DNA of 64,000 nt from Haliea sp. E1-2-M8. Its GTDB lineage: Bacteria > Pseudomonadota > Gammaproteobacteria > Pseudomonadales > Halieaceae. Each line of letters opens with the position of its first letter. The first letter of the stretch is position 1. The DNA lies in contig NZ_JAUTDR010000002.1 in assembly GCF_030649675.1 (NCBI RefSeq), forward strand, positions 1 to 64,000. The letters run 5' to 3'. Of this stretch, positions 9,014 to 17,588 are shown in pieces. The notes under the pieces are model-generated. The model worked only from the letters and a program-made list of their open reading frames with translations. It made no database searches and was not told the origin of the DNA. Made by a program: the position numbers and the translations under genes.

Positions 9014-9877
9014 ATGAATTTCTTTAAACCTGCTGCTCGTCTCCTCCGGAAACCTTTCTACAAAGTCGCTAATCGTTTATCCAGAATATCCAGAGAGCGG
9101 GCGCGGTTTTACGTTAAAGCCATACGCGCACGCGCAACTGATCCCGGCGCCCGTGTTCTCATCTTTGCCCAGGGCCGCAGCGGTACGACCGTCCTTGAGA
9201 GTCTAGTCTGCTCTACAGGACTGTTTGTCCCAAACGATGAACCGCTTATTGGGCTTGGTCGAGGAGCTCAGTGGCCAACTGCGTATGTCAAGGGTTTTTC
9301 CCGTGATCCCACTCGGCAGGGACCAGGGGGGAACTTCATTTGTCACGTTAAGCCGGATCACCTCGACACATACAGGGCGAGGTCAGGACTGGCTCCCGCC
9401 GACATCAATGCCTTTGTTCAGTCTTTGGTACGCGATCGTTGGCACGTTTTGCATGTTCACCGCGGGGACCTCATCAGGCAAGTGCTATCGGAGATAGTAG
9501 GTCAGGCCAGTGGCTACTGGCATAAGCGAGATGACCGTCCGGAAATGTTGACTGTCCACGTTGATCGGGATGATCTCCACGCCCGGATCCGTTACAACAA
9601 GGCGATGAGGGCACGAGAGCAGGAAATACTTGCAAAGATCCCCCACCTCTCACTCGTCTATGAGCGGGATCTTCTTGATCCCGCCTCTCACGAACGAACG
9701 GTTGATGCCGTCCTCAATCACATTGGACTTACGCGGGCAAGACCTGTTTCCACTGAACTCCGCAAGATCAATACGCGCCCTCTCACTGAAATCGTTGAGA
9801 ACTATGAGGAATTCAGTGGCTGGGTCGAAGAGCTTGAGCTTGGGGGCTTACTGGCCCCTGATGCCAAATCGAGATGA
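9014..9877 (+). CDS. Sulfotransferase family protein
   Basis: A 287-residue protein. FAQGRSGTTVLESLV (about residues 45-60) is a clear 5'-phosphosulfate loop of the R-S-G-T-T type. WHVLHVHRGDLIRQVLSEIVG (about 140-160) fits the 3'-phosphate site. The basic N-terminus is not a signal peptide. It likely sulfates a carbohydrate with PAPS. The ATG at 9014 was chosen because homology-like sequence begins soon after; no ribosome site is convincing, and the frame is open upstream to 8891. It is convergent with the next sulfotransferase (minus strand), 93 bases away. The three sulfotransferases differ in their loop sequences, so they are not recent duplicates. Confidence 0.78.
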   Translation: MNFFKPAARLLRKPFYKVANRLSRISRERARFYVKAIRARATDPGARVLIFAQGRSGTTVLESLVCSTGLFVPNDEPLIGLGRGAQWPTAYVKGFSRDPTRQGPGGNFICHVKPDHLDTYRARSGLAPADINAFVQSLVRDRWHVLHVHRGDLIRQVLSEIVGQASGYWHKRDDRPEMLTVHVDRDDLHARIRYNKAMRAREQEILAKIPHLSLVYERDLLDPASHERTVDAVLNHIGLTRARPVSTELRKINTRPLTEIVENYEEFSGWVEELELGGLLAPDAKSR

Positions 9878-9970
9878 CGATGCTCGGCTATTCAACGAAC
9901 TGGTGTAAGCTTACGGGAATACATCGAGAAACTACTGCAGCACTTGGGATTTGAGCGCACCCCATGTAAT

Positions 9971-10795
9971 TCAGATGAACTCACGATAAACGAGCGAATC
10001 TATATCGCAAAGTCTTGCGATTTTCTCCTGAATATTGATCGGCTGCTCCTCAAACGTCGGGTATTTTTGCGCAGGGCTTGACATCAAGTGTTCCAGAGGA
10101 TTCTTTATGTTGTACATTTCACGGAGTTGTTGTTCGAAATCCTTTCGCTTCTCAAGAATGCCAACCGCCAAAAATTTTCCTAGATTCCGGATCGAGCGCT
10201 CAGCAGCTTCCCTGGCTTCAGCAGGACGGGTAAACTGACAAAGAGACTCGCCCAGTCGTATATCGCCAACAAACATTCGCGTAAATACCAGCGCCGCTTT
10301 CCTCGCCTCCTCCGTACCCAGCCATTCCTCCAGGTCAGTTTCGATCGCAAAATGTTCCCTTTTCGGATTATAACGATTGTAGTAATACTGTGACAGAAGG
10401 CGTGACTTCGGTTCACGCAAAATCGTGATCACATCAAAGCTATCGAATATATCGCTCATCGTGCGTTCGCTAAAAGGATAATGTCCGCTGAAAAGGACCT
10501 TTTCCGGGAAGTAAAGATTGTAGGCGAGCAAGATTTCTCTGACCTGGCCCAGTGAGAGGTCCAATTTCTCAGATAGTTGCCGAGACGCATGAGCTGAGAG
10601 CGTCTCTCCTGTGCCGAATTTTTCTTGCAGTAGGGATTCCACGGACGTCCCACCGCACTTTGGGGGATGGAAGAAAAGTATTGGTTTGTGGTTTTTGGAC
10701 TTGAACTCTGCGGGCAATCTCGACCGACGGCTAATATGAAGGTCCATTTTCGAAAGCACGTGATTATTAAGAAATCTCGCGATGTCAGGCAGCAT
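9971..10795 (-). CDS. Sulfotransferase family 2-like protein
   Basis: A 274-residue protein with FFHPPKCGGTSVESLL (about residues 40-56), the P-K-C-G-G-T-S loop typical of the carbohydrate sulfotransferase family that includes heparan 2-O-sulfotransferases. ITILREPKSRLLSQYYYNRY (about 123-142) is the matching 3'-phosphate-binding R-x-P-x5-S motif. It is therefore the most glycan-like of the three sulfotransferases here. The ATG at 10795 lies nine bases after AAGGAG; a TTG at 10801 is closer than usual to that site. It lies 33 bases downstream of the glycosyltransferase at 10829 and could be co-transcribed with the EPS run. Confidence 0.82.
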   Translation of the reverse strand: MLPDIARFLNNHVLSKMDLHISRRSRLPAEFKSKNHKPILFFHPPKCGGTSVESLLQEKFGTGETLSAHASRQLSEKLDLSLGQVREILLAYNLYFPEKVLFSGHYPFSERTMSDIFDSFDVITILREPKSRLLSQYYYNRYNPKREHFAIETDLEEWLGTEEARKAALVFTRMFVGDIRLGESLCQFTRPAEAREAAERSIRNLGKFLAVGILEKRKDFEQQLREMYNIKNPLEHLMSSPAQKYPTFEEQPINIQEKIARLCDIDSLVYREFI

Positions 10796-10810
10796 AGGCA
10801 AGCTCTCCTT

Positions 10811-10859
10811 TAGCAGGCCGCTGAAAATTCATGATTTTGACGCGTTCAACTTTCTCGTC
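10811..10859 (+). repeat. 49-bp repeat, copy 2 (possible insertion-sequence end)
   Basis: Diverged direct copy of 1934-1982 (about 38 of 49 identical, no gaps). It supplies the last codons and stop of the glycosyltransferase at 10829-12010, as if an element end had been captured by that gene. Confidence 0.6.
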
Positions 10860-12010
10860 GTCTCATGCCCCGTGTTTAGAAACTTTGCTAGCTGTGGCAC
10901 AGTAGAACTCCAGGAGAATTTTTTCGCGTACGTTATTCCTTTTTGAGGATCATGCTTTTTTTGAGAATCTATTAGTGAACGTACCAACGATATAAACTCA
11001 TCGTGATCTTGAGCTACATAAAGGGCGTCTGCAAATTTACTCACGTTTGAGCAATTAGTCGTCACTACGGGTACACCACATGCCATATAGTCAAGAACCT
11101 TTAAGAGATCATTGCCACGCGTGTGTTCATTTATCAAGTGTGGAACTATCGCAACATCAAATGACTTAATGAAGTAAGGAAGGATCTCATAGGGTACTGA
11201 CTCGATGAAAAGTACATTTGACCCAACCTCTGCTATCTCCTTTCGCAAAGACTTATCATTGGTGTAGCCGACAAAAATGAATGTAATGTCAGGGAACTGG
11301 CTTAACAGGCGTGTCACTAAAGGCTCATCTATTCGTCCCTTGTTGAATCCGCCAATAAACCCAACGTATTTAGTGCCTACGGGTTTCGGCAACACCGGAG
11401 GGTGGTAGTAGTATGGGTCGTCTTTGGCAAAGTTCGAATAATCAGTACAATTTGGAAAGATATACGTGTTCCAATGTGGGTATTTGGAGGCAACGTGCTT
11501 GTTAATAGCTATAACAGCGTGTGCTTTTTCCGTGTAATGTTTCAGTCTCCCATCGACATCATCATCTGGAGCATTTTTGAAGGCCGTGAAATCGTCAGAG
11601 AGATCAACCACTACCTTCTCGGCTCCCTGCATAAGTCCGTCTGCGATGTATAAAAAGGATGCTTCTGGGCTATTGATCCACAAACAATAGCGCTGATTCC
11701 CTATCAACCCTCTGACTTTTTTGACTACACATGAAGACAGAATTTTTGCAACAGGCCGCCGGTAACTGAATGGCAAGTAAAGAACAGGGGATAGCACCTT
11801 GATTTTACTGGAAAATCTTTTTACTCGTTGTGAAGTCTTTCTTGCTTTCAATCGATCAATCAATGATGCACTTCGCGGAAGATACTGGGGTACGTCAACA
11901 AAAATACCGGATGTAAAAATGGACTCACCCTCAACGAGATTAACGAATATAGACTGGTTTCTCTTTCTCATAGTTGAAAAAGGAAGGTTTGAGAGGTTGA
12001 CGAGAATCAA
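10829..12010 (-). CDS. Glycosyltransferase, GT4-like, TTG start
   Basis: A 393-residue GT-B enzyme. The C-terminal half carries VGFIGGFNKGRID, the strand ITFIFVGYTNDKSL, and LLKVLDYMACGVPVVTTN, the donor-binding segment of group 1 glycosyltransferases. The start is TTG at 12010: a strong GGAGGTG sits six bases upstream, and the residues that follow (ILVNLSNLP) look like a true first strand, whereas the ATG at 11971 has no ribosome site. The last residues come from the repeat at 10811-10859, so the native C-terminus may have been replaced. The gene is AT-rich compared with its upstream neighbours. It is the last gene of the long minus-strand EPS series. Donor sugar unknown. Confidence 0.82.
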   Translation of the reverse strand: MILVNLSNLPFSTMRKRNQSIFVNLVEGESIFTSGIFVDVPQYLPRSASLIDRLKARKTSQRVKRFSSKIKVLSPVLYLPFSYRRPVAKILSSCVVKKVRGLIGNQRYCLWINSPEASFLYIADGLMQGAEKVVVDLSDDFTAFKNAPDDDVDGRLKHYTEKAHAVIAINKHVASKYPHWNTYIFPNCTDYSNFAKDDPYYYHPPVLPKPVGTKYVGFIGGFNKGRIDEPLVTRLLSQFPDITFIFVGYTNDKSLRKEIAEVGSNVLFIESVPYEILPYFIKSFDVAIVPHLINEHTRGNDLLKVLDYMACGVPVVTTNCSNVSKFADALYVAQDHDEFISLVRSLIDSQKKHDPQKGITYAKKFSWSSTVPQLAKFLNTGHETTRKLNASKS

Positions 12011-12081
12011 TGCGCACCTCCGAATACGACGTCCATAGCTAGATGCAATTTAACACAAGCGCGCTTTCAGTCGCAGCAGGG

Positions 12082-13884
12082 TCAAAGTACGCCAGCGGAA
12101 AGCCGCTGAAAATGTTGACCATGAGAGACAAGGTCACTCCAGTTTCCAACCTCAACGAGCTCACCTGCAGAAAACACACAAATAAAATCGCAATCCTTAA
12201 CAGTGGTTAGTCGATGTGCCACGAGGAATATCGTTTTCTGGCCAGCAAGATTGTGAATTGCATCCATCACACTCTGCTCTGTCGCATTATCCAAGGCACT
12301 GGTAGCCTCATCGAAGATCAGGACTGACGGGTCCCGGTACAGTGCCCTTGCGATACCTATGCGCTGCCGTTGTCCGCCCGACAAGCGTACGCCCCGCTCA
12401 CCTATGGATGTTTTGTAACCCATAGGAAGTTCGTTAACGACGAAATCGTGTAAATTGGCCAGTCGTGCAGCGTGCTCTACAGCTTCCTGGTCAATTTCGT
12501 CCTCTGGTACTCCCAGCGCGATATTCTGTGCCACTGACTGATCCGCCAAAAAAATATGCTGTGGCACATAACCCAATGTGGCCTGCCACTGCGGAATTGC
12601 TTCGGCGGTCAAAACAACGTCATCTATCCGAATTTCACCCTTCTCTGGGTCCAGCAAGCCAAGTAGCAAATCAATCAGCGTGCTTTTGCCAGCACCGGAT
12701 GCTCCCACAATGCCCGCGGTAGATCGCGCCGGAATCGAAAGGCTCACATTCCGCAGCGCAGGCTCGTCAGCACCGGCATAGCGGAACGTTAAATCCATTA
12801 ATTTGATTTCGTGCTTGGGAACCAAGGGATTCAGTGTCGCCGAGGCATCGGGCAATGGCCTTGAACCCTCTCGATCACCCAGGTCATCCAACACATTATC
12901 GACGGACGGCATGTTAAATCGCAACTCCGTAATCGTGCCGAAAATCCTGTTGACTGCTGGAATAAGCTGCTTTCCGGCAAGGCCGTACAACCCAATAAGT
13001 GGCAAAGCGGTTGCCACTCCACCCTCCCCGGCCATCAGAGCCAGCACGACCAGCAGCACACCACCAAACGCGATTGCCTCCATGGCAAACACCGGTAGAT
13101 TTTTTAGCAATTTGGCATTTGCCGTGTGCATCGCAAGCCTCTGCGACGGCTCCCGGTAACGTTCAAGGTACTCGTTTTCGCGCGCTAGCAGGCGGATCTC
13201 CTTTGCGCCGGCAAAGGCTTCTGCGGATGCCGTAAAGCGTTGCCGGTTCGCCAGGATCCGATCCCTTCCAGTGCGGTCGAGCCATGCTCTCGAAACCAGA
13301 TAGACTGCCGTGTAGCTAACACCAACAGCCAGCGCAACACTCACCGCAAGAACCGGGTGAGCTATCACAAGAAGACCGACAATGGCGGCGGCGAGCAGCA
13401 CGTGGCCTACGAACTGCATGGCTGGCAGCAAAGCGCCATTCACTGCAATCCCGGTTTCCTGTAGTACGGTTTTGGCGAGGTCGCCGGAGTTTCGCGAAAG
13501 AAAGAAAGAATACGGCCTTCGGAGGTAGTCAGCCATCAACCGGCGCGAAAGATGATACTGCTGGAGTTGGGAGAATCGGGTAACCACCCAAAGCGAGGCC
13601 GCTTGCAACGCCGTGCCCATTGTGAATATCAGGAAGGCAGCAATACCTAAAAAGTAAAGGAATGCTTCCACAGAGTTAAAACCAAGCCGTGTGAATACGA
13701 AGTTGAGAGCGTCATTTTTAGTCACCATCTCGGGGTCAGCAAGAACCGCGAGAAAAGGCATGATGGAGGCGATACCGACTGTTTGGACAAACGCCGTCAC
13801 CACCATGAGCATAACAACCAGGATCACCTTTTTGCGATCCCCGAATTCCAGTAGTGAGTTGAGTTTTTTTAAAACATTCCACAT
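12082..13884 (-). CDS. ABC transporter, fused permease-ATPase (PglK/MsbA type)
   Basis: A 600-residue half-transporter. Six membrane helices (about residues 20-320) precede a nucleotide-binding domain with Walker A (GASGAGKST, about 393), the signature (LSGGQRQRIGIARAL) and Walker B (SVLIFDEATSALD), and the switch His (VAHRLTT). It acts as a homodimer in the inner membrane. The start sequence (MWNVLKKLNSLLEFGDRKK) matches the style of PglK-like flippases of lipid-linked oligosaccharides. No Wzx-type flippase is visible in the window, so it may flip the EPS repeat unit. The ATG at 13884 is five bases after the preceding gene; an in-frame ATG at 13917 would overlap that gene. Confidence 0.88.
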   Translation of the reverse strand: MWNVLKKLNSLLEFGDRKKVILVVMLMVVTAFVQTVGIASIMPFLAVLADPEMVTKNDALNFVFTRLGFNSVEAFLYFLGIAAFLIFTMGTALQAASLWVVTRFSQLQQYHLSRRLMADYLRRPYSFFLSRNSGDLAKTVLQETGIAVNGALLPAMQFVGHVLLAAAIVGLLVIAHPVLAVSVALAVGVSYTAVYLVSRAWLDRTGRDRILANRQRFTASAEAFAGAKEIRLLARENEYLERYREPSQRLAMHTANAKLLKNLPVFAMEAIAFGGVLLVVLALMAGEGGVATALPLIGLYGLAGKQLIPAVNRIFGTITELRFNMPSVDNVLDDLGDREGSRPLPDASATLNPLVPKHEIKLMDLTFRYAGADEPALRNVSLSIPARSTAGIVGASGAGKSTLIDLLLGLLDPEKGEIRIDDVVLTAEAIPQWQATLGYVPQHIFLADQSVAQNIALGVPEDEIDQEAVEHAARLANLHDFVVNELPMGYKTSIGERGVRLSGGQRQRIGIARALYRDPSVLIFDEATSALDNATEQSVMDAIHNLAGQKTIFLVAHRLTTVKDCDFICVFSAGELVEVGNWSDLVSHGQHFQRLSAGVL

Positions 13885-13889
13885 CTGAG

Positions 13890-15104
13890 TTACAATCTCT
13901 CTTCGCTTGAAGCGCATTGGCGGTAGCTTGACTCATCGCGATCGATGAAGTTGGCGGCTTGATTTTCGAGTATGAAATTCCGATAGGATCCGGGATTACC
14001 ATCCATACCCGCCTCAGCTGCCTTGATAATATTGTAGACCTCCCTCGAGTTAACGTAATGCAGCATATGCTGCTCTCCGTCGTTATAGCGAGTCTCAAGA
14101 TAGGAAAACATTCGATCCATTGGATCGCCGAGTAATGTATCCATATCCTGCTCCTGGGTGCCATGCGTATGCACTTTCACGAATATCCACTCAGGTCGCC
14201 CTTTCACATGAATATTCGCTTTTACCCAAAGGTCAGCCCGATCCTCTGTCGGGGGCATTGCCGACCTTATGTCACCCGCTTCAATGCGGGGCAGAAAGCC
14301 ATACTTCCGGTCTTTCCAGTTGAGTGCCAGGGGACCCTGCACGATCATAAGGTCCCCTTCCGGCTCACCATTTACGCAGACATCGGTACCAGTGTCATGT
14401 GATTTTGGGGCATCGGGGTTGTCTGTCGCATAGTAAATGCTGTTTATTTTGCGTGTCTGAGTGTCGCTGGGCGCTGATGGTAAAGTGAAATCCGCGTAAC
14501 AGCCGGTATTCTTTAACACCAGCAGCTCGTCATTTACTCCGCACCAGCGGCCATCCGCACGCGAATTGTCGAGGCTCCAGTTGCCGTGGATAAATCCGTA
14601 TTTTACTTCACCCGTTTCCTTACAGACCGGTAGAGCTCCGTGATTTTCGTGAAGAGTTCTCACAAAACCCGTCAATGTTTGCGTAAGGTGGGTGGAGTTG
14701 TCGTTGTCGTGGTGCAGATGGACCTCAATCTCACCATAGCCCTTGTTGCACAGCCTGCTTAGTTTATCGAGGTGCTCTTTACGGTATTCTTCCTCCGGGT
14801 AGAAAAACGTATGTTGAGGGTGTACTCCATCGGCATCCACGTGCCTGGCGGCAAGTTTCGGGTATTCAGCACACCATCTGTCCACCCTCGCCCGCTCCTG
14901 CTCCAGTGTCACATCCTTGCCCCACTGCGGCTCATAGTGGTCAACAAAGCAGAACATGATGTGCCTGGGGCCGCTAACGGCGGGTCTTGATATCTTGTGA
15001 CGAATATAGCCCGGCAGCCAATGCGTCATATTCTTGCGTTTCAGCACCAGATAAAGACCCAGCAGGGGGATGGCGAAAAGGCATACAATGCTCAAGTATA
15101 TCAT
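13890..15104 (-). CDS. Membrane-anchored protein of unknown family, possibly NodB-like
   Basis: A 404-residue protein with one N-terminal membrane helix (IYLSIVCLFAIPLLGLYLVL) and a large soluble domain, presumably facing the periplasm or cytoplasmic membrane surface. Histidine- and acid-rich stretches (CFVDHYEPQWG, about residues 52-62; EIEVHLHHDND, about 128-138; FIHGNWSLDNS, about 171-181) resemble metal sites of polysaccharide-deacetylase-type barrels, but the canonical TFDDG and HSxxH motifs are absent. I do not recognise the family. The start codon overlaps the stop of the upstream glycosyltransferase (ATGA), so the two are translationally coupled, with AGGA eight bases upstream. It is probably a glycan-modifying enzyme of the EPS pathway. 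Confidence 0.75.
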   Translation of the reverse strand: MIYLSIVCLFAIPLLGLYLVLKRKNMTHWLPGYIRHKISRPAVSGPRHIMFCFVDHYEPQWGKDVTLEQERARVDRWCAEYPKLAARHVDADGVHPQHTFFYPEEEYRKEHLDKLSRLCNKGYGEIEVHLHHDNDNSTHLTQTLTGFVRTLHENHGALPVCKETGEVKYGFIHGNWSLDNSRADGRWCGVNDELLVLKNTGCYADFTLPSAPSDTQTRKINSIYYATDNPDAPKSHDTGTDVCVNGEPEGDLMIVQGPLALNWKDRKYGFLPRIEAGDIRSAMPPTEDRADLWVKANIHVKGRPEWIFVKVHTHGTQEQDMDTLLGDPMDRMFSYLETRYNDGEQHMLHYVNSREVYNIIKAAEAGMDGNPGSYRNFILENQAANFIDRDESSYRQCASSEERL

Positions 15105-16285
15105 CGAACTGTCCTGGCCCATGTGCCCTTCGAATCTCGGCTGAACAGTCTCACAAACCCTACCATGAAGGCCATGTTCATCAGGAACAGGAAACCAGCA
15201 GCCCTCACCGGGGCAGGCATTCTGTCGAGGACTTTTAGCCAGACCAACAGGGACAGACAGAAATATACCGCAATCTGCAGGGCGAAAGTGATCAGGTAGA
15301 AAGGCTGCGAAAGCAGAAAACAGTTGGCCAGTAAAGCGCCAATAGCCAGGTGTGGCACGAACCAGCGCAAGACCTTATGCGAGACATAGGTAAATGTGAG
15401 CCAGCCATGCCGGGGGTGAAATAACCCCGGCAAGCGGAAAAAAGCCTGGTAATTACCCGTACCAATACGTACCCGGCGTCGAAATTCACTACCGACATCC
15501 GGTGAGGTTTCCTCCCTGGCGACAGCTGCTGGATCATAGCAAACCCGGTACCCCTGCATGGCCACACGCATGACAATCATGAAATCATCGATCAATGTGT
15601 CGCTGGGCAGCGCTTGGTAGAGTTCCTTCCGGATCGCGTAGATACCGCCATTGGCACCCAGCAGGCCGCCAAGTCTTGCTTCATGGAACTTGAGTACGCG
15701 CTCAACTTTCCAGTAAGCGCTGTCCTGGTTGGCAGATGCAACTTTTCCCGCGTTATGTAGTTGCAGCTCCCCGCAAACAGCCCCGACGTCTTCATCGACA
15801 AAATGTCGCGCCAGATTCCGTAACGCGCCCGCCTCAAAATCCGTGTTGGCATCAGAGAAAACTACGATTCCCTCGCTGACATTTTCCAGCAGATCGTTCA
15901 GCACAGTAGCCTTGCCGCGGTTGGGCTCAAACAAGAACACCTGTAGCCTTGGGTCAGAAAATGCCTCCAGTATACCGTTGGTGCCGTCGGTACTGCCGTC
16001 GGAGCCAATCAGAATGCGGTAGCGACCCAGCGGGTAGTCCTGCGCCATAAGATTTGTGACCCGTTGCTCTATGCAACTCTCTTCGTTATAGGCCGATATC
16101 ACCACAGCAAGAGATGGCAACTGCGAATCATCGGCTTGAACAGCCACCCGGCGCTCGTTCTTGCGCAGGACATAGAGTGAATCACTTACAGCACCAAGGG
16201 TTCCGGACAACAAATGCAGTACCACGGCGTAGCCAATGTAAGTGTACACGACGGCCGAGATACATAACCAAAATACCAGTTCCAC
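15101..16285 (-). CDS. Membrane-bound processive-type glycosyltransferase family 2
   Basis: A 394-residue GT2 enzyme with one N-terminal membrane helix and three C-terminal helices, the layout of cellulose/hyaluronan-synthase-like proteins. Visible motifs are SLAVVISAYNEESCIEQRV, GSDGSTDGT, FSDANTDFE (the D-x-D equivalent) and RRRVRIGTGNYQ, a Q/R-x-x-R-W-like acceptor region. It would add sugar to a lipid-linked or growing chain at the inner membrane. I prefer the GTG at 16285, where VELVFWLCISAVVYTYIGY begins a typical first helix and GGAG lies upstream; the open frame extends to a TTG at 16336 that has no ribosome site. Coupled by ATGA overlap to the next gene. Confidence 0.85.
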   Translation of the reverse strand: MELVFWLCISAVVYTYIGYAVVLHLLSGTLGAVSDSLYVLRKNERRVAVQADDSQLPSLAVVISAYNEESCIEQRVTNLMAQDYPLGRYRILIGSDGSTDGTNGILEAFSDPRLQVFLFEPNRGKATVLNDLLENVSEGIVVFSDANTDFEAGALRNLARHFVDEDVGAVCGELQLHNAGKVASANQDSAYWKVERVLKFHEARLGGLLGANGGIYAIRKELYQALPSDTLIDDFMIVMRVAMQGYRVCYDPAAVAREETSPDVGSEFRRRVRIGTGNYQAFFRLPGLFHPRHGWLTFTYVSHKVLRWFVPHLAIGALLANCFLLSQPFYLITFALQIAVYFCLSLLVWLKVLDRMPAPVRAAGFLFLMNMAFMVGFVRLFSRDSKGTWARTVR

Positions 16286-16366
16286 TTTACTGCTTCTCCG
16301 GGCTATCGGGCTTATGTGACCTGGCCGACCAACCAAGCATGCGTTGCGGATCCGCTGCCAATAAGG

Positions 16367-17569
16367 TCATGTGTTCACCAGGCCCAGTATTTGCTCGGCG
16401 TTATGGATCCACTGCCGTTCTGTTTCGATGTAGCTCCGGGCCTGCTCGCCAACCCTGCGCTGCGCACTCCGGTCCTGATAAACTTCCAGCACCCGGGCCA
16501 CACAGGCGGCTCTGTCGCCTGCCGGAAACAGCCAGGCCGTCTCCGCATCGCGCACTACCTCACAAATGGGAGAGAAAGCCGGCGCTACCATGGCCTTTCC
16601 CATAGCCATGAATTCGAACAGTTTCATGGGGGAGCCATACTCGTTGGAGTCCGGCAAAACCCCAAAGTCCATTGCCGCCAGATACTCCGCCACCTCCGAA
16701 TGACGCAGGCGCCCGGTAAGCAGTACCTGGGATTCAGCGTTGTGAGCAATCACTTGCTTCTGGATTCCCGGATAACAGACACCGTCGCCCACCAGCAACA
16801 GGACCAGGTCCGGGAAATCCCGCAGCATGGGCAGAATGTCCTCTACGAACCAGTCAATCCCGTGCCAATGCACAAAGGCCCCGACATAGCCACAGACTAC
16901 CTTGCCTTCCAGCCCCAGCTCTCCGCGCAGCCTTGCAGGGTCTATGCCGTAGTAGTCAAAATCCTTGAGATCCGCAGCGTTTGGCAGCACCAGCAAAGGC
17001 CCACCCACACGCGCACCGGCCACGGCGGGGCTGCCGCCGGTCAATTGGTAGGACTCTTGCGCAAGGTCGCGGAAATACCCTGAAATGAACACCAGGCCAT
17101 CGGCACGCCGGAAGATCTGCTTTTCAAACCAACCGGCCAATCTGCGGAATACCAACCGCCTCACCCGGGGCACCAGCGCGGAATCATTGACTTCAAGAAT
17201 GAGTGGAATTCCACGCATCCGGGCCACCAGCAAGCCAGCAAACATGAACAAGGAATAACGTTCGTAAATGAAACCGGTGGTCTTGTCTGTCGCGCGGTAT
17301 AAACGCACTGTGGCCATCAGGTTATAGGCGATTTCCAAAAGTTCAAACAGGAATTCCGGCAGCTCCCCAGCCAGGGAAGCCAGCGGGCCGTCTTTTCGCT
17401 CGCCAATTGCCGCCTGCGCTTGCCCGGTGACCTTGCGCTCTGGGTCTGCTCCCGGAAAGGATACAATGGTGACCTTGTGCCCCAGTCGGCGTAAGGCACT
17501 TACAATCCCCATGATATGTACTCCCTCGGCGCCAGCCCCCCGGGTACGATGATGATAAACAATATTCAT
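16367..17569 (-). CDS. Glycosyltransferase family 4
   Basis: A 400-residue GT-B enzyme. The N-terminus is a retaining-GT acceptor domain (MNIVYHHRTRGAGAEGVHI, with a Gly-rich loop). The C-terminal domain shows VVCGYVGAFVHWHGIDWFVE, LLLVGDGVCYPG and SNEYGSPMKLFEFMAMGKAMVAP, the E-x7-E donor site of GT4 enzymes. The ATG at 17569 begins exactly at the conserved strand and is preceded by AAGG; the longer open frame adds unrelated residues. It lies 20 bases after the deacetylase gene in the same EPS operon. Cytoplasmic or membrane-associated; donor not predictable. Confidence 0.87.
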   Translation of the reverse strand: MNIVYHHRTRGAGAEGVHIMGIVSALRRLGHKVTIVSFPGADPERKVTGQAQAAIGERKDGPLASLAGELPEFLFELLEIAYNLMATVRLYRATDKTTGFIYERYSLFMFAGLLVARMRGIPLILEVNDSALVPRVRRLVFRRLAGWFEKQIFRRADGLVFISGYFRDLAQESYQLTGGSPAVAGARVGGPLLVLPNAADLKDFDYYGIDPARLRGELGLEGKVVCGYVGAFVHWHGIDWFVEDILPMLRDFPDLVLLLVGDGVCYPGIQKQVIAHNAESQVLLTGRLRHSEVAEYLAAMDFGVLPDSNEYGSPMKLFEFMAMGKAMVAPAFSPICEVVRDAETAWLFPAGDRAACVARVLEVYQDRSAQRRVGEQARSYIETERQWIHNAEQILGLVNT

Positions 17570-17588
17570 GGCCTTGCTCGCTCGCCGT

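Noticed and set aside
8778-9017. A 79-codon plus-strand frame ending in an ATGA overlap with the sulfotransferase.
   Set aside because: It needs a TTG start and its product resembles nothing; treated as noise in a 261-base spacer.
12093-12108. CAGCGG/CCGCTG hairpin near the end of the ABC transporter gene.
   Set aside because: It lies inside the coding region and no T-run follows; not a terminator.
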